DNA from: Silene noctiflora
Lineage: Eukaryota; Streptophyta; Magnoliopsida; Caryophyllales; Caryophyllaceae
DNA: 24,370 bases
NCBI GenBank assembly: GCA_009801015.1
Contig: VHZZ01009731.1
Location: 31,984-56,353 of the forward strand
Reading direction: 5' to 3'
Part shown: piece after piece, positions 10,701 through 18,582 of the stretch
Layout: every line of letters starts with the position of its first letter
Position numbering within the stretch: the stretch's first letter is position 1
Notes under the pieces: generated by a model
Told to the model about the DNA's origin: nothing
The model's input: only the letters and a program-made list of their open reading frames with translations
Database searches by the model: none
Made by a program: the position numbers and the translations under genes

Positions 10701-13700
10701 AGTTTCACCTTATATCAATTGTAATAGTTTTGTACTCCCTTATTTCCACTCAACTGGCCCAACTTGCTTTCATGTTAGGGAAATTTTGAATAACAGAGCT
10801 AATTACGGGAAATGGAGGGAGTATCACATGACATTTTTTTTTTATACTATTAAACATATTTACAGTCAATGTTTTGGAGAACTTTCATACAGTGAAATGC
10901 GCTATTCATTTACATGAAAAAGCATAGGAAGTAGCTGAATTGTTTCGCTGGCCAAATATTAGCAAAACGGGAGAGCCTGTCCATTAAAAGAACACGCGAC
11001 CTCCCTGAAATGAGGTATACAACTGCTTTTTACAAGAAGATACATCATGGGGCCCAAATGTAAGCAAACCATAGATTTCACCCATTTCACACAGGAGCAC
11101 AAAATTGGAGACCGAAACTCAAAAGACGCTACAGTAATAAGCTACTGCATAACTCACATTCTATTTCTTCGAGGCTAAGAAATGTTCCTTGTAAAATAGA
11201 TATTTTTACTGTAAAATGAAAGTGGGTGCATAAGAAAGAAAAGGAAAATACCAATGAAATCCATGACCAAAACATGAAGCTTCAAAAGGATTGTTTTAGG
11301 GCAGCGTAATCCTGCTGCTTTTAGCCTGCAATTCATAATCATAGAAATAACTAAGAGAATCATCTTGCATCAACAACAGAACAGATAGACAACGAAGATG
11401 TCCTACTCCTATGTTTCGGAAAAGGAACAATGATTGCGATCAACTAATCACTATATTTAATATAAGTATTTATTGAAATTTTAGTCCAAACTCTAAACCC
11501 TTTTACTGCCTCGACATTTGATTATAATAGAAGTGTTAAATCTGAAAACCAAATAGCACATATAGCAGTCAGAAACAAATCTGAGAACTTCTATGAGAGA
11601 AATCCATAGTCTTTTCTTAATTCTCCCATCCTGTTTTTCCATAACTATCTCGATTAACGAAGAAATAAAATAAAAATAAAACAGATTATACCCATCAATC
11701 AGCTACTAAATTACCAAATCACAATTGCATTTGGTACAGAGATTATGCAAGATAGATGAAGGAAAAGTGGATCGAATTCTCAATCGCCATGCAACAAAGT
11801 CACAGGGTAAATGTACCATTCGCCATATGGCAAAGATTATGCAAGATAGATGAAGGAAAAGTGGATCAAATTCTCAATCGCCATGCAACAAAGTCACAGG
11901 GTAAATGTACCTTTTGCCATATGGCTCTATTGGAGAATTAATAGAAGAGACAACTCTAGAAGAACTATAAGTTATCAAATTACCATTGAGCCTCTTTCAC
12001 GCCATCGAATTCATAATTATTTCATATCTATTCCCTCGAATTCTAGTCCTTAAATGAGTTTGGGTAGCAGGTCAGACTGTCAGAGATCTTTTACTCTAGC
12101 CCCGCGTCACTTTTTCCACTTTGGTACCCTAACGTTTTAATGGCCCAGACATTTCCATGTCTTCTTTGCGAATTGTCTCTGAAGAGTAGACTATCTGGCA
12201 ACACTTACCGAAAGCCCACTGCCCCGACCTACAAATAATCATTACGCTACACATTCATCTCATCTAGCGGAGAGGTAAGCCACTTTGACACAATTTTCGC
12301 TGATAAATACAGCCGCTGACACAGATATCACTTTAGCACAAAGGGCAGACACTCTCACACTTACTCACTTCACTGTAAGACAGATATTAGAGACTTCAGT
12401 CCCATTCGTTCACATTGTTCTTGGGCAAGCATCAATGTTAGCTCATGGGTTTAGGACCTGTTAGCATCAGCATTGCCAGGATCATGAATGCCATAAATAT
12501 TTCAACCGTCCTTGTTTATTTAAGAAACGTTTCCACAGAAAATAGACAGCATAAATTCCAGATCACCACAAGCCAACATTTGAGCTGGGTTAGTTTCTCG
12601 TTGATCCGCATAAATTACTTCTTCATCCATCATATACAAATGTTCTCTTTCTAGCTAATACATTACACAACCCACACTACTTTTTTCAGTAAAATGAAAG
12701 TATCAGTCTAAGATGACAAGGCAAAATAGGAGGGAAAGGGAGGGAAAGGGAGGGGAGGGGGAATGGGGTGTGGGTGTTTGGATATAATTTCCCTCTAAAT
12801 CTTTTCTATTTTGGAGAGATTTTGATTTCCCTTGGAGGAGGGAAAATGGATCCCTCCTCCATTTCCCTCCACCCTTATTTGCTATCCAAACAAGGGATTT
12901 TAAATCCCCTACTCTCCCTCCCTTTCCTTTCCCTCCAAATCCCTCCATCCAAACAAGCCCTAAAGTTCAAAATCAAGACAGATTGATTACCTCATAAGGT
13001 TCCTCATTTCTTTCTCTGCCCAAGTCTTCACCATTTTCCGTGGATTGTGCTTACAGTACCCATATCGGAAACGATAGTCGCCTTGTACATATCTATCTCT
13101 ATCCCTGAGTTTCAAACACAAGCCATGAGATTAGGAATTATTTTTTGCAGCTTCTTCGTCGTAAAGGAGCAAGGAGGGGGGGATGAACAAATAACAGAAA
13201 CATGTAGTATGGAAGAATTAGAAGCAGAAAGGGAACTAATGCCATTGCCCACAATATCACACACCAGAACGAATAAGAAAAGCATAAATAGAAAAGGTTA
13301 GGAACATCATAGTGATGCAATGTAAATCTAAAGACTCCTCACTAGAATGAACGACGAAATGAGGCAAGACATGTCTAATAAGACTTCGTGCATCTTGTAA
13401 GGCAGTAAGACTTCCAGAACAGTGCATAACAGCTAACAAAGAAACAGCACCAAAACTCAATTTAGGCACAAACTCATTTGACTCAGACTAGTCTACCTTC
13501 TGTGATTTTCTCACTCGCTTTCTAGAGATGAAGGTTCTTTGTTTGGATGAGCAAAAAAATACATGTTTGATTTACACAGTTGATGCACTTTGATATCCTC
13601 ACTCATCCTGTTAAAAAGGTTTATTTCTTTGATGTCCGTGAGATGAAGCAAATTTATTTAACATCATTGTTAGTTATCAATGATCACTGCCAGTAAATTT

Positions 13701-15352
13701 ATTTAACGAGCTCTACTGTTGTACCTTCATCAACTCAAATGGTAATGATCAGTTCTCATTTCACTTACTTGAACACTAAAACTGAAGTTTTGTATACTTT
13801 GATAGCCAGTTCTTGACCATCCGACTTTGTTGCATGATAAACATTTGCCTGCAGAACAAGAAGCAAAATATGTAAAAATTAGGGTTGTATAGAATACAGC
13901 ATAAAGGACACTACTAAAATAGTAAAATCATCAACAGGTGATTCAGCATACCTCTTTCCCTGTTGATATACACCCATTTATGTCGCTGAACACACCTCGA
14001 TTCAACATTCTGTAGAGAACCATACGAGTTCGAGGGTCAATAGCCTGAAAAATTAAAGATTTGCAGTATTAGCTAGTAATCACAGTGACACGAAAGCAAG
14101 TTATTGTCCAATAAATGAGATTAGAGCTCAAATTAAAGTTAAATTGACAATGAACTCAAGTGACAACATTCTATTTTAGCTTAAAACAAAGCAGAATAGG
14201 ATATTGGAAATAGCTTGGGGAAAATGAAATTGCAAAGCATGAAGAAGACCTAAAGATAATCCAATATTATCGACTAAATCCGTATCAACACTACAACTAC
14301 AAACTATATAAAGACGGTACACACACGAGGCTGAGTTATACTATCTGAAGTGCTAAACACTTGCATATCCGGCTGCTTATGTGCTCAGAATCCAACAAGG
14401 CAATCATAATAGATGAGATAAAAAAAGGTACAAAAAAGGCATTCATACAATTTACACACCTGTTCAACGGTTGCACGGTCTGCTTTCTCGGTGTTCTTAG
14501 TTTTACCAATAGCCATATCCCGCACACTGCCTCGAATAGCAGTGGTCACAGCATTAGACATGCCAACATTGATCCTTCCTTCCCACTCCTACACCATCAA
14601 ATCTCATTATTAATTGGAGATTCTCACACATCAGACTCCCATACAGACAGATATATCCGAATCATACAGTACTCAACAACTCTCCTAGGAGACGGTCTTA
14701 TTATATAAACCTAACAACAATCATAATTAAACAAAAATCCTCGTCTAGAAAATAGAAACCACTTACCCACCAAAAAACTAATCAATTGATCAATTTCATA
14801 ATAATAATTCGAGTAAGTACCTCCAAACGAGAAGCACGAATGTGATGAGTGAGTTGCTGGACTCGGTTAGAAAGGGGTTGAAGCGTAGAAGCATGGGCCC
14901 GGGCTTGAACACCACCATGAGCATTAGGCCGTCGAGCATTAAGAGTTATGGGTTGACCATCAAAGCCACCCATTGAATCTAATGAATCATGGGCATCTCC
15001 GATTTCGGAATCCGAAGACCAAACCTCTTCCTCTTCGTCATCGTCCCATTCTTCTTCCACTTCCACCTCCATTGGAGGACCTTCGATATTAGTCACCTCC
15101 ATTGGCGGACCTTCGATTTTAGTGATGGGAGTGGACACTAAAGAAAATTGCGAACAAAAATAGCAAAAATGATTATTGAAAAATTAGTAAAACTAACCTA
15201 AAATCTAAATTGATAATTAAAATATATAGGGTTACTGGGAAATGAACTATATTAATTGCAAATTTCAAATTACCAAATCATATTAACAATTAAGATTTTA
15301 AAAATAGTGAAAAAATTAATGAAATATATGGAATTAGGGTGAATAACATACT
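7353..15352 (-). CDS. RIO1: RIO1-type serine/threonine kinase/ATPase, 13 exons, 535 aa, complete gene model
   Basis: Atypical kinase of the RIO family, which in eukaryotes joins late cytoplasmic pre-40S particles and drives final 18S rRNA maturation and factor release. In the joined product: an acidic N-terminus (about 25-60), the RIO signature (about 107-175), nucleotide loop STGKEANVYHA (176-186), lysine AIK (K197), WAEKEMRNL (235-243), hinge VLVMDFIG (263-270), catalytic loop VHGDLSEYN (D313, N318), metal-binding IDVSQ (D330), then [15 protein letters not shown] (336-350). The tail has an acidic serine cluster and a lysine-rich end. All catalytic residues are present. Length is close to what I recall for plant RIO1 (about 530-540 aa). 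Every intron is GT-AG and phases match. Introns 3, 5, 6, 7, 8, 11 and 12 exceed 300 bp; 6 (1665 bp) and 7 (1414 bp) hold repeats listed separately. The exon positions are my reading, not transcript-confirmed. Confidence 0.95.
8063..8137 (-). CDS. RIO1: RIO1 exon 12 (residues 391-415)
   Basis: Only 25 codons: [20 protein letters not shown], then AVFVQ. Acceptor TTTTAG, donor GTATCT, phase 0. Confidence 0.9.
8508..8575. repeat. 20-bp direct repeat in RIO1 intron 11
   Basis: ACAGGGTTAAAATAACCAAA occurs at 8508-8527 and 8556-8575, 48 bp apart. Each copy contains the small inverted repeat GGTTA/TAACC. Origin unknown. Confidence 0.6.
8772..8879 (-). CDS. RIO1: RIO1 exon 11 (residues 355-390)
   Basis: Codes [20 protein letters not shown], then [16 protein letters not shown], the C-lobe end. 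Acceptor ATGCAG, donor GTATAC, 36 codons. Confidence 0.93.
8960..9052 (-). CDS. RIO1: RIO1 exon 10 (residues 324-354, metal-binding loop)
   Basis: Codes [20 protein letters not shown] and [11 protein letters not shown]; Asp330 is the metal-binding position that replaces DFG in RIO kinases. Acceptor CACAG, donor GTAAGC, 31 codons. Confidence 0.94.
9135..9218 (-). CDS. RIO1: RIO1 exon 9 (residues 296-323, catalytic loop)
   Basis: Codes [20 protein letters not shown], with the catalytic Asp313 and Asn318. Acceptor TTTCAAG, donor GTATGC; 28 codons, phase 0. Confidence 0.94.
9761..9837 (-). CDS. RIO1: RIO1 exon 8 (residues 270-295)
   Basis: Completes Gly270, then [19 protein letters not shown] and REGYVE. 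Acceptor ATTAACAG, donor GTACAT, phase 0. Confidence 0.92.
10735..10821. mobile_element. Stowaway-like mini-MITE in RIO1 intron 7, 87 bp, TSD TA
   Basis: Left end TA|CTCCCTTATTTCC, right end GGGAAATGGAGGGAG|TA. The TA flanks (10733-10734, 10822-10823) and CTCCCT...AGGGAG ends match the Tc1/mariner-derived Stowaway pattern. At 87 bp it is near the lower size limit of such elements and has no coding capacity. Confidence 0.65.
11252..11325 (-). CDS. RIO1: RIO1 exon 7 (residues 245-270)
   Basis: Short exon of 74 nt. Completes Arg245, then codes [17 protein letters not shown] and the hinge strand VLVMDFIG. Acceptor TTGCAG, donor GTATTT, ends in phase 1 (Gly270 split). Confidence 0.92.
11740..11927. 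repeat. 94-bp tandem duplication in RIO1 intron 6
   Basis: Unit 1 at 11740-11833 and unit 2 at 11834-11927, both starting AGATTATGCAAGATAGATGA. They differ at only a few positions (CGAATT/CAAATT and CATTCGCC/CTTTTGCC), so the duplication is recent. The two short plus-strand frames beginning at 11756 and 11850 are the same sequence twice and are antisense to RIO1; I see no domain. Confidence 0.85.
12732..12761 (+). other. G-rich tract able to form a G-quadruplex
   Basis: Six runs of three or more G (GGGAAAGGGAGGGAAAGGG, then more) separated by 1-3 nt. The tract is on the plus strand, so in RIO1 pre-mRNA (intron 6) it is C-rich and any quadruplex would form in the DNA non-transcript strand. 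Confidence 0.6.
12772..12960. mobile_element. Purine/pyrimidine foldback element in RIO1 intron 6
   Basis: GTGTTTGGATAT (about 12772) is mirrored by TATCCAAACAAG (about 12883), and GGAGGAGGGA (12834-12843) pairs exactly with TCCCTCCTCC (12851-12860). The right side closes with AAATCCCTCCATCCAAACAA. This looks like a MITE-type foldback whose arms carry GGAGGGA words. The frames on both strands (12703-12948, 12768-12986) follow from its symmetry. Confidence 0.5.
12991..13104 (-). CDS. RIO1: RIO1 exon 6 (residues 207-245)
   Basis: Begins with the G that completes Lys207. Codes [18 protein letters not shown] and [15 protein letters not shown]. Acceptor CTCAG, donor GTAATC, phase 2. The only plus-strand frame over this exon (13047-13301) is a shadow. 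Confidence 0.92.
13769..13848 (-). CDS. RIO1: RIO1 exon 5 (residues 181-207)
   Basis: Codes [20 protein letters not shown], which carries the nucleotide-binding lysine K197. Acceptor TTCTGCAG, donor GTAAGT; ends in phase 2 with AA of the split Lys207 codon. Confidence 0.92.
13952..14044 (-). CDS. RIO1: RIO1 exon 4 (residues 150-180)
   Basis: Codes [17 protein letters not shown] and the start of the nucleotide loop, ISTGKE. Acceptor TTTCAG, donor GTATGC; phase 0, 31 codons. Confidence 0.92.
14460..14588 (-). CDS. RIO1: RIO1 exon 3 (residues 107-149)
   Basis: Begins GAG TGG after GGTGTAG and ends GAA CAG before GTGTGT. Contains GRINVG and DKAT-like KADRATVEQ, the segment that opens the conserved RIO region. 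Phase 0 at both ends, 43 codons. Confidence 0.9.
14821..15137 (-). CDS. RIO1: RIO1 exon 2 (residues 1-106, N-terminal acidic region)
   Basis: The acceptor is TTTTCTTTAG with AG at 15139-15138. The exon opens with TG, completing A|TG, then TCC ACT CCC. Upstream in the same frame there is no ATG before a stop, so an unsplit start is excluded. The exon codes an acidic, [18 protein letters not shown] N-terminus and ends RLE before donor GTACTT, phase 0. Confidence 0.85.
15064..15123 (-). repeat. 30-bp in-frame tandem repeat in RIO1 exon 2
   Basis: Codons for residues 6-15 (15123-15094) and 16-25 (15093-15064) both read T-(K/N)-I-E-G-P-P-M-E-V. Only a few bases differ. It lengthens the unstructured N-terminus by ten residues without touching the kinase core. 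Confidence 0.85.
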
Positions 15353-15480
15353 CAGAAATAGTGGAAGGAGAAGTGTGGCGGGAAGGCAACGACGGCGCTG
15401 GCGAATAGTAAGGAGAGTTAGAGGATGCGACTATGTAAGTATGTCTTGTGGTCTTGTTGAGGTGGTGTCAGTCGATGGCA
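15352..15480 (-). CDS. RIO1: RIO1 exon 1: 5' leader plus the A of the start codon (5' limit approximate)
   Basis: Exon 1 ends ...TATTTCTGA at 15352, followed by the donor GTATGT (GT at 15351-15350). Only its last base is coding. No ATG occurs in the 129 nt before it, so the first AUG of the spliced message is the one created at the junction with exon 2. The transcription start is unknown. Confidence 0.6.
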
Positions 15481-15564
15481 AGTGAAATGAACAAAATACG
15501 ACCTAAAAAGAAAGGGTAATAAGGGTCCTACTGTCCTAGGGATGCCTGAGTAGCATTTAGGGAA

Positions 15565-15572
15565 TTAGGGTT
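15565..15572 (-). promoter_or_regulatory. Telo-box AACCCTAA upstream of RIO1
   Basis: The minus strand reads AACCCTAA about 215 bp upstream of the exon 1 donor. Telo-boxes are known promoter elements of plant ribosomal-protein and ribosome-biogenesis genes, which fits RIO1. No clear TATA box or site II element was seen nearby. Confidence 0.5.
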
Positions 15573-15647
15573 CGTTGAAAACTGGACTGAATTGCTTTGT
15601 TTTGGCTCATACGGATTGAATTCTTTTTATGATCTTTACGATTATTA

Positions 15648-15925
15648 TTTTTTTTTCTAATGAGAAAATCAAAAGGTTTCCGTGCAGTAATGACAAATCA
15701 AATAATACAACATCGTTCACAATAAGTGGAAAAACCTCTAATCGCCCCGACCTACCAATTAATCTAGGCGTAACATGAGTTAGAACGTGAAAGACCTAAC
15801 TACAAAAACAAACGAATTACATAAAGCAAAAATATCATCTAAGGTTAACGAGAAAATGTTCCTTCCTTTCGCCTTCTTCTTCAGAGCTTCAACAACCTCT
15901 AGACAATCTTTGAAATTTTGTAAAT
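15648..15925 (-). pseudogene. LINE 3' remnant: RNase H-like (RVT_3 type) fragment with poly(A) tail
   Basis: The minus strand encodes DCLEVVEALKKKAKGRNIFS and LTLDDIFALCNSFVFVVRS (about 15907-15790). After one frameshift it continues THVTPRLIGRSG and FPLIVNDVV (to about 15707). This follows the pattern of the RNase H-like domain at the end of plant non-LTR retroelements (DCLE-V-AL, LDDI--L---F, AH--P---GR). Farther along the minus strand the sequence ends in A9 then TAATAAT (15656-15641), a plausible 3' tail. It is 5'-truncated and has stops. Confidence 0.6.
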
Positions 15926-16881
15926 GAATTATAAGTATGCTTTATGTTAAAAAAAATATTTACATGCTCAATAGTAGCAATTTACTAAAATCGAATAGTA
16001 GTTCAAATATTTGATTTTAATACAATGATCATATAGTAAATAGTGAGGAACTTAGTTTTCCGCCTATGATCGGATCAAAAAAATTTTGTTCGGTTAGGTA
16101 TAAGACCGGAAATTTTAGATACAATCTTCAATCCACGTAATTTTTTTGTTCAATCTTTGGTCTGATCCAATCTTAAGCCACTGCTCACCCTTAGAATTGT
16201 ATTTGATTGAACTGAAACAAAATTAAGTTCAAAAGAGCGAAATTATTTTTTAGGAATAAACAAAAGGTAACCAAAATTTTGTCTTCCCTTTCCTTGCAAA
16301 TCTTCATATCCAAACAAAACCTAAAAGTACATCTCACAAAGAATATAAAAAATAATAATAATAAAAAAAAAAAAGACAAACAAATTGTTGGTGATAAGAT
16401 CACCCTACCTAGTGTTTAAGTGTATCCGGGGTTCCAACTAAATACGTAGTACACTCGAATCGTTATACTTTATGTCTGAAGAGTAGGGTACGCGCTCAAA
16501 TAAATGATTTACGAGTTTATGGTGTCGTACGTCATGGATAAGGATTGTTTCATTACAGAAACGTTACAAGTTATGGTGCAAATGATCCAAAGCGCACCTT
16601 AAACAAAATTTTAAGAGGGGCCTTTTATGTATATAAATTAAACATCATTTAGTTGAGAAAACAATCAAGAAAATCAAAATTTGAAAGTACAACACAACAA
16701 AACTCAAAAAGTAACTTATCTTTTGTCTAGAAAAAAGAGGTTGTTTTAATGAACTTATCTTTTTTCATTTAGGGAATTTAATGGACTTATTTTATAGGAG
16801 ATTTCACGGAACCCGAAACAATTTATAGGATCGAAGTGTCCAGAAAATATAATAGTACGAGGCCTTTTGGGAAGGAGCTCA
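15926..16881. other. Intergenic, no gene seen
   Basis: AT-rich; the 70-codon minus frame at 16191-16403 is T-run-derived and hydrophobic. ACAAAATTTTAAGAGGGGCC near 16610 looks like part of an old repeat of unknown class. Confidence 0.45.
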
Positions 16882-17480
16882 TGTAACACCCCAATTATCT
16901 GGCCAAGACAATTGAAGGGTTACCATCTCGGTTTCCCGAGGTAGTGATTCGGAGATACAATTAAGAAGCATTTATTATAAATGATTGTTTAGTGAATTAC
17001 ATAAATGTAAACAAATGAATAACAGTCATGCTACTACGACCCTCTAAAATAAATCTATCTCATGCCGACTTGACTCCAAGTCTGAAGCTCGTCCCGTCTC
17101 CTGCGCAATACCAAATCAACTTGTACATAACTTGTTCCCCATATGATCGAAAATATCATATGGATCAACACAGGCCACCCCGGAAATAGGTGACAATTAA
17201 CACATAGCCACAAACGGTCAGTTTCAATAATATATAAACATATAAGACACGACACATGAAATACGATTATGCAACACAACAAATATATGAATGAGACTCA
17301 GTTCTACCAACACCACGCCGGTACCAGGACACACCCAGACGTACTGCAGCATCGCAGCCCGAAAAAGGTACTCCGGACACACCGGTGGTACTGGGCCCAA
17401 GAGCGACTCGGATCCCCTGCCAGACGACGTGACTAAACCGCACGTGTCCCTCCATAACTCAAGCCATTAATGTGCACATC

Positions 17481-17508
17481 CCTCTTGGGGTGGGAAAGCC
17501 CCAAGAGG
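17481..17508. repeat. Perfect 10-bp GC-rich hairpin inside the LTR
   Basis: CCTCTTGGGG (17481-17490) pairs with CCCCAAGAGG (17499-17508) around an 8-nt loop. It is the strongest hairpin in the LTR and lies in its 3' half in element orientation. Confidence 0.75.
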
Positions 17509-18270
17509 CGACCCGAGCGTGAAACCGTCTCTCAACCGCCTCACGTCTCCATAAGAACGAGTAATACCACCGTAACACCGCGAACACCCTCCACAAACGC
17601 ATATAACACAATATGCATGACCAACACAATAAATGCAAGACACCAAACAATATGCCAATTACCGACTCATCATGATACACGGTCTCAATTACGATATGAA
17701 TGTCAACTCCTCGACATCACCAACGACATGATATAATAATACATTTCGAATAGCATATGAATTTACGACAAACATGTTATAAAGCAATGACACTCAATAA
17801 CGACTCACATGACCATCCAATTATATTTAAACTGAGTAGGATTAACCTACATTTTAGCAAATCTTCAATAGCTACTCGAATTCGACACAATCCCGTCTCA
17901 TGAAACCGTCTCATCCTATACAACTCACATAATACTATCACAATACATCCTACACTATTATACAATACAAAACCCTTTATTATTACCCACTAATTACCCA
18001 TATTACACCTACTAGTTACTAATTAATTACCCATAACCAAAACCCTAAAAGTTAGGGTTATAAACACTAGAAAAGGATAGATGTTAGTTACTTAGGTGGA
18101 AGGAAGGAAGAGTAAGGTGAACAATCCTCTAAAGCCATCTTTAATCCCATGGAGAAGGTATTTGAGAGGTTTTAGAGAGAAGGGAGAGAGTTTAGAGAGA
18201 TAGGGAAGAAGATATAAATGAATTAGGTTTAGGTGTCGAAAATAACATTTATCGGGTACTGCACAGTGCC

Positions 18271-18440
18271 ACTCAGTCGAATGACTCGGTCTACTCAGCC
18301 AAGTGCCACTCACTCGGTCGAGTAAACACTTTACTCGACCGAGTGAAACTTACTCGGTCGAGTAAAGACTTACTCGGTCCACTACAGGCTTTACTCGGTT
18401 CACGACAACTCACTAGGTCTAGTCTAAGCTCTCATTGGTC
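18271..18440. repeat. Array of ACTCGGTCGAGT-type words in the LTR
   Basis: About a dozen variants of the near-palindrome ACTCGGTCGAGT on both strands, with exact copies at 18312-18323 and 18352-18363. Spacing is irregular (about 15-25 bp), so this is a motif cluster and not a strict satellite. Confidence 0.75.
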
Positions 18441-18546
18441 TAGTTTAAGGCTATATTTTACTCTCGAGTGGTTCCTTATCAAGTCCGGTGGCCCTCTCAC
18501 GCATCCCAAGGTTCTCGTACGAATCCTAAAATATCCGGGTATTACA

Positions 18547-18582
18547 ATCTTCCGCCCTTAAAATGAACTTCGTCCTCGAAGT
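18547..18582 (-). promoter_or_regulatory. Polypurine tract and pol-end sequence before the LTR
   Basis: Minus strand TTCGAGGACGAAG followed by TTTTAAGGGCGGAAGAT, directly adjoining the LTR start. It is the second-strand primer site of a gypsy-type element. Confidence 0.6.

Larger units (their letters stand above)
16882..18546 (-). mobile_element. Complete LTR (1665 bp) of a Ty3/gypsy-type element, minus orientation
   Basis: On the minus strand it starts TGTAATACCCGG at 18546 and ends TTGGGGTGTTACA at 16882, a TG...CA LTR with the TGTAAYACCC/GGGTGTTACA termini I associate with Tekay/Del-like chromoviruses. Immediately before the start is AAGGGCGGAAGAT, a polypurine tract, preceded by TTCGAGGACGAAGTTCA, the usual end of the pol region in these elements. 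It is therefore the 3' LTR. The left flank is GCTCA; no partner duplication was found. Short frames inside it have no domain. Confidence 0.7.

Noticed and set aside
10504..10917. 137-codon plus-strand frame
   Set aside because: Antisense in RIO1 intron 7 and includes the Stowaway-like element; composition is non-coding.
14361..14708. 115-codon plus-strand frame
   Set aside because: Shadow of RIO1 exon 3 and its introns on the opposite strand.
15136..15138. GTG as the RIO1 start
   Set aside because: Non-AUG start is unnecessary: the G belongs to the AG acceptor and the junction A|TG gives a normal AUG.
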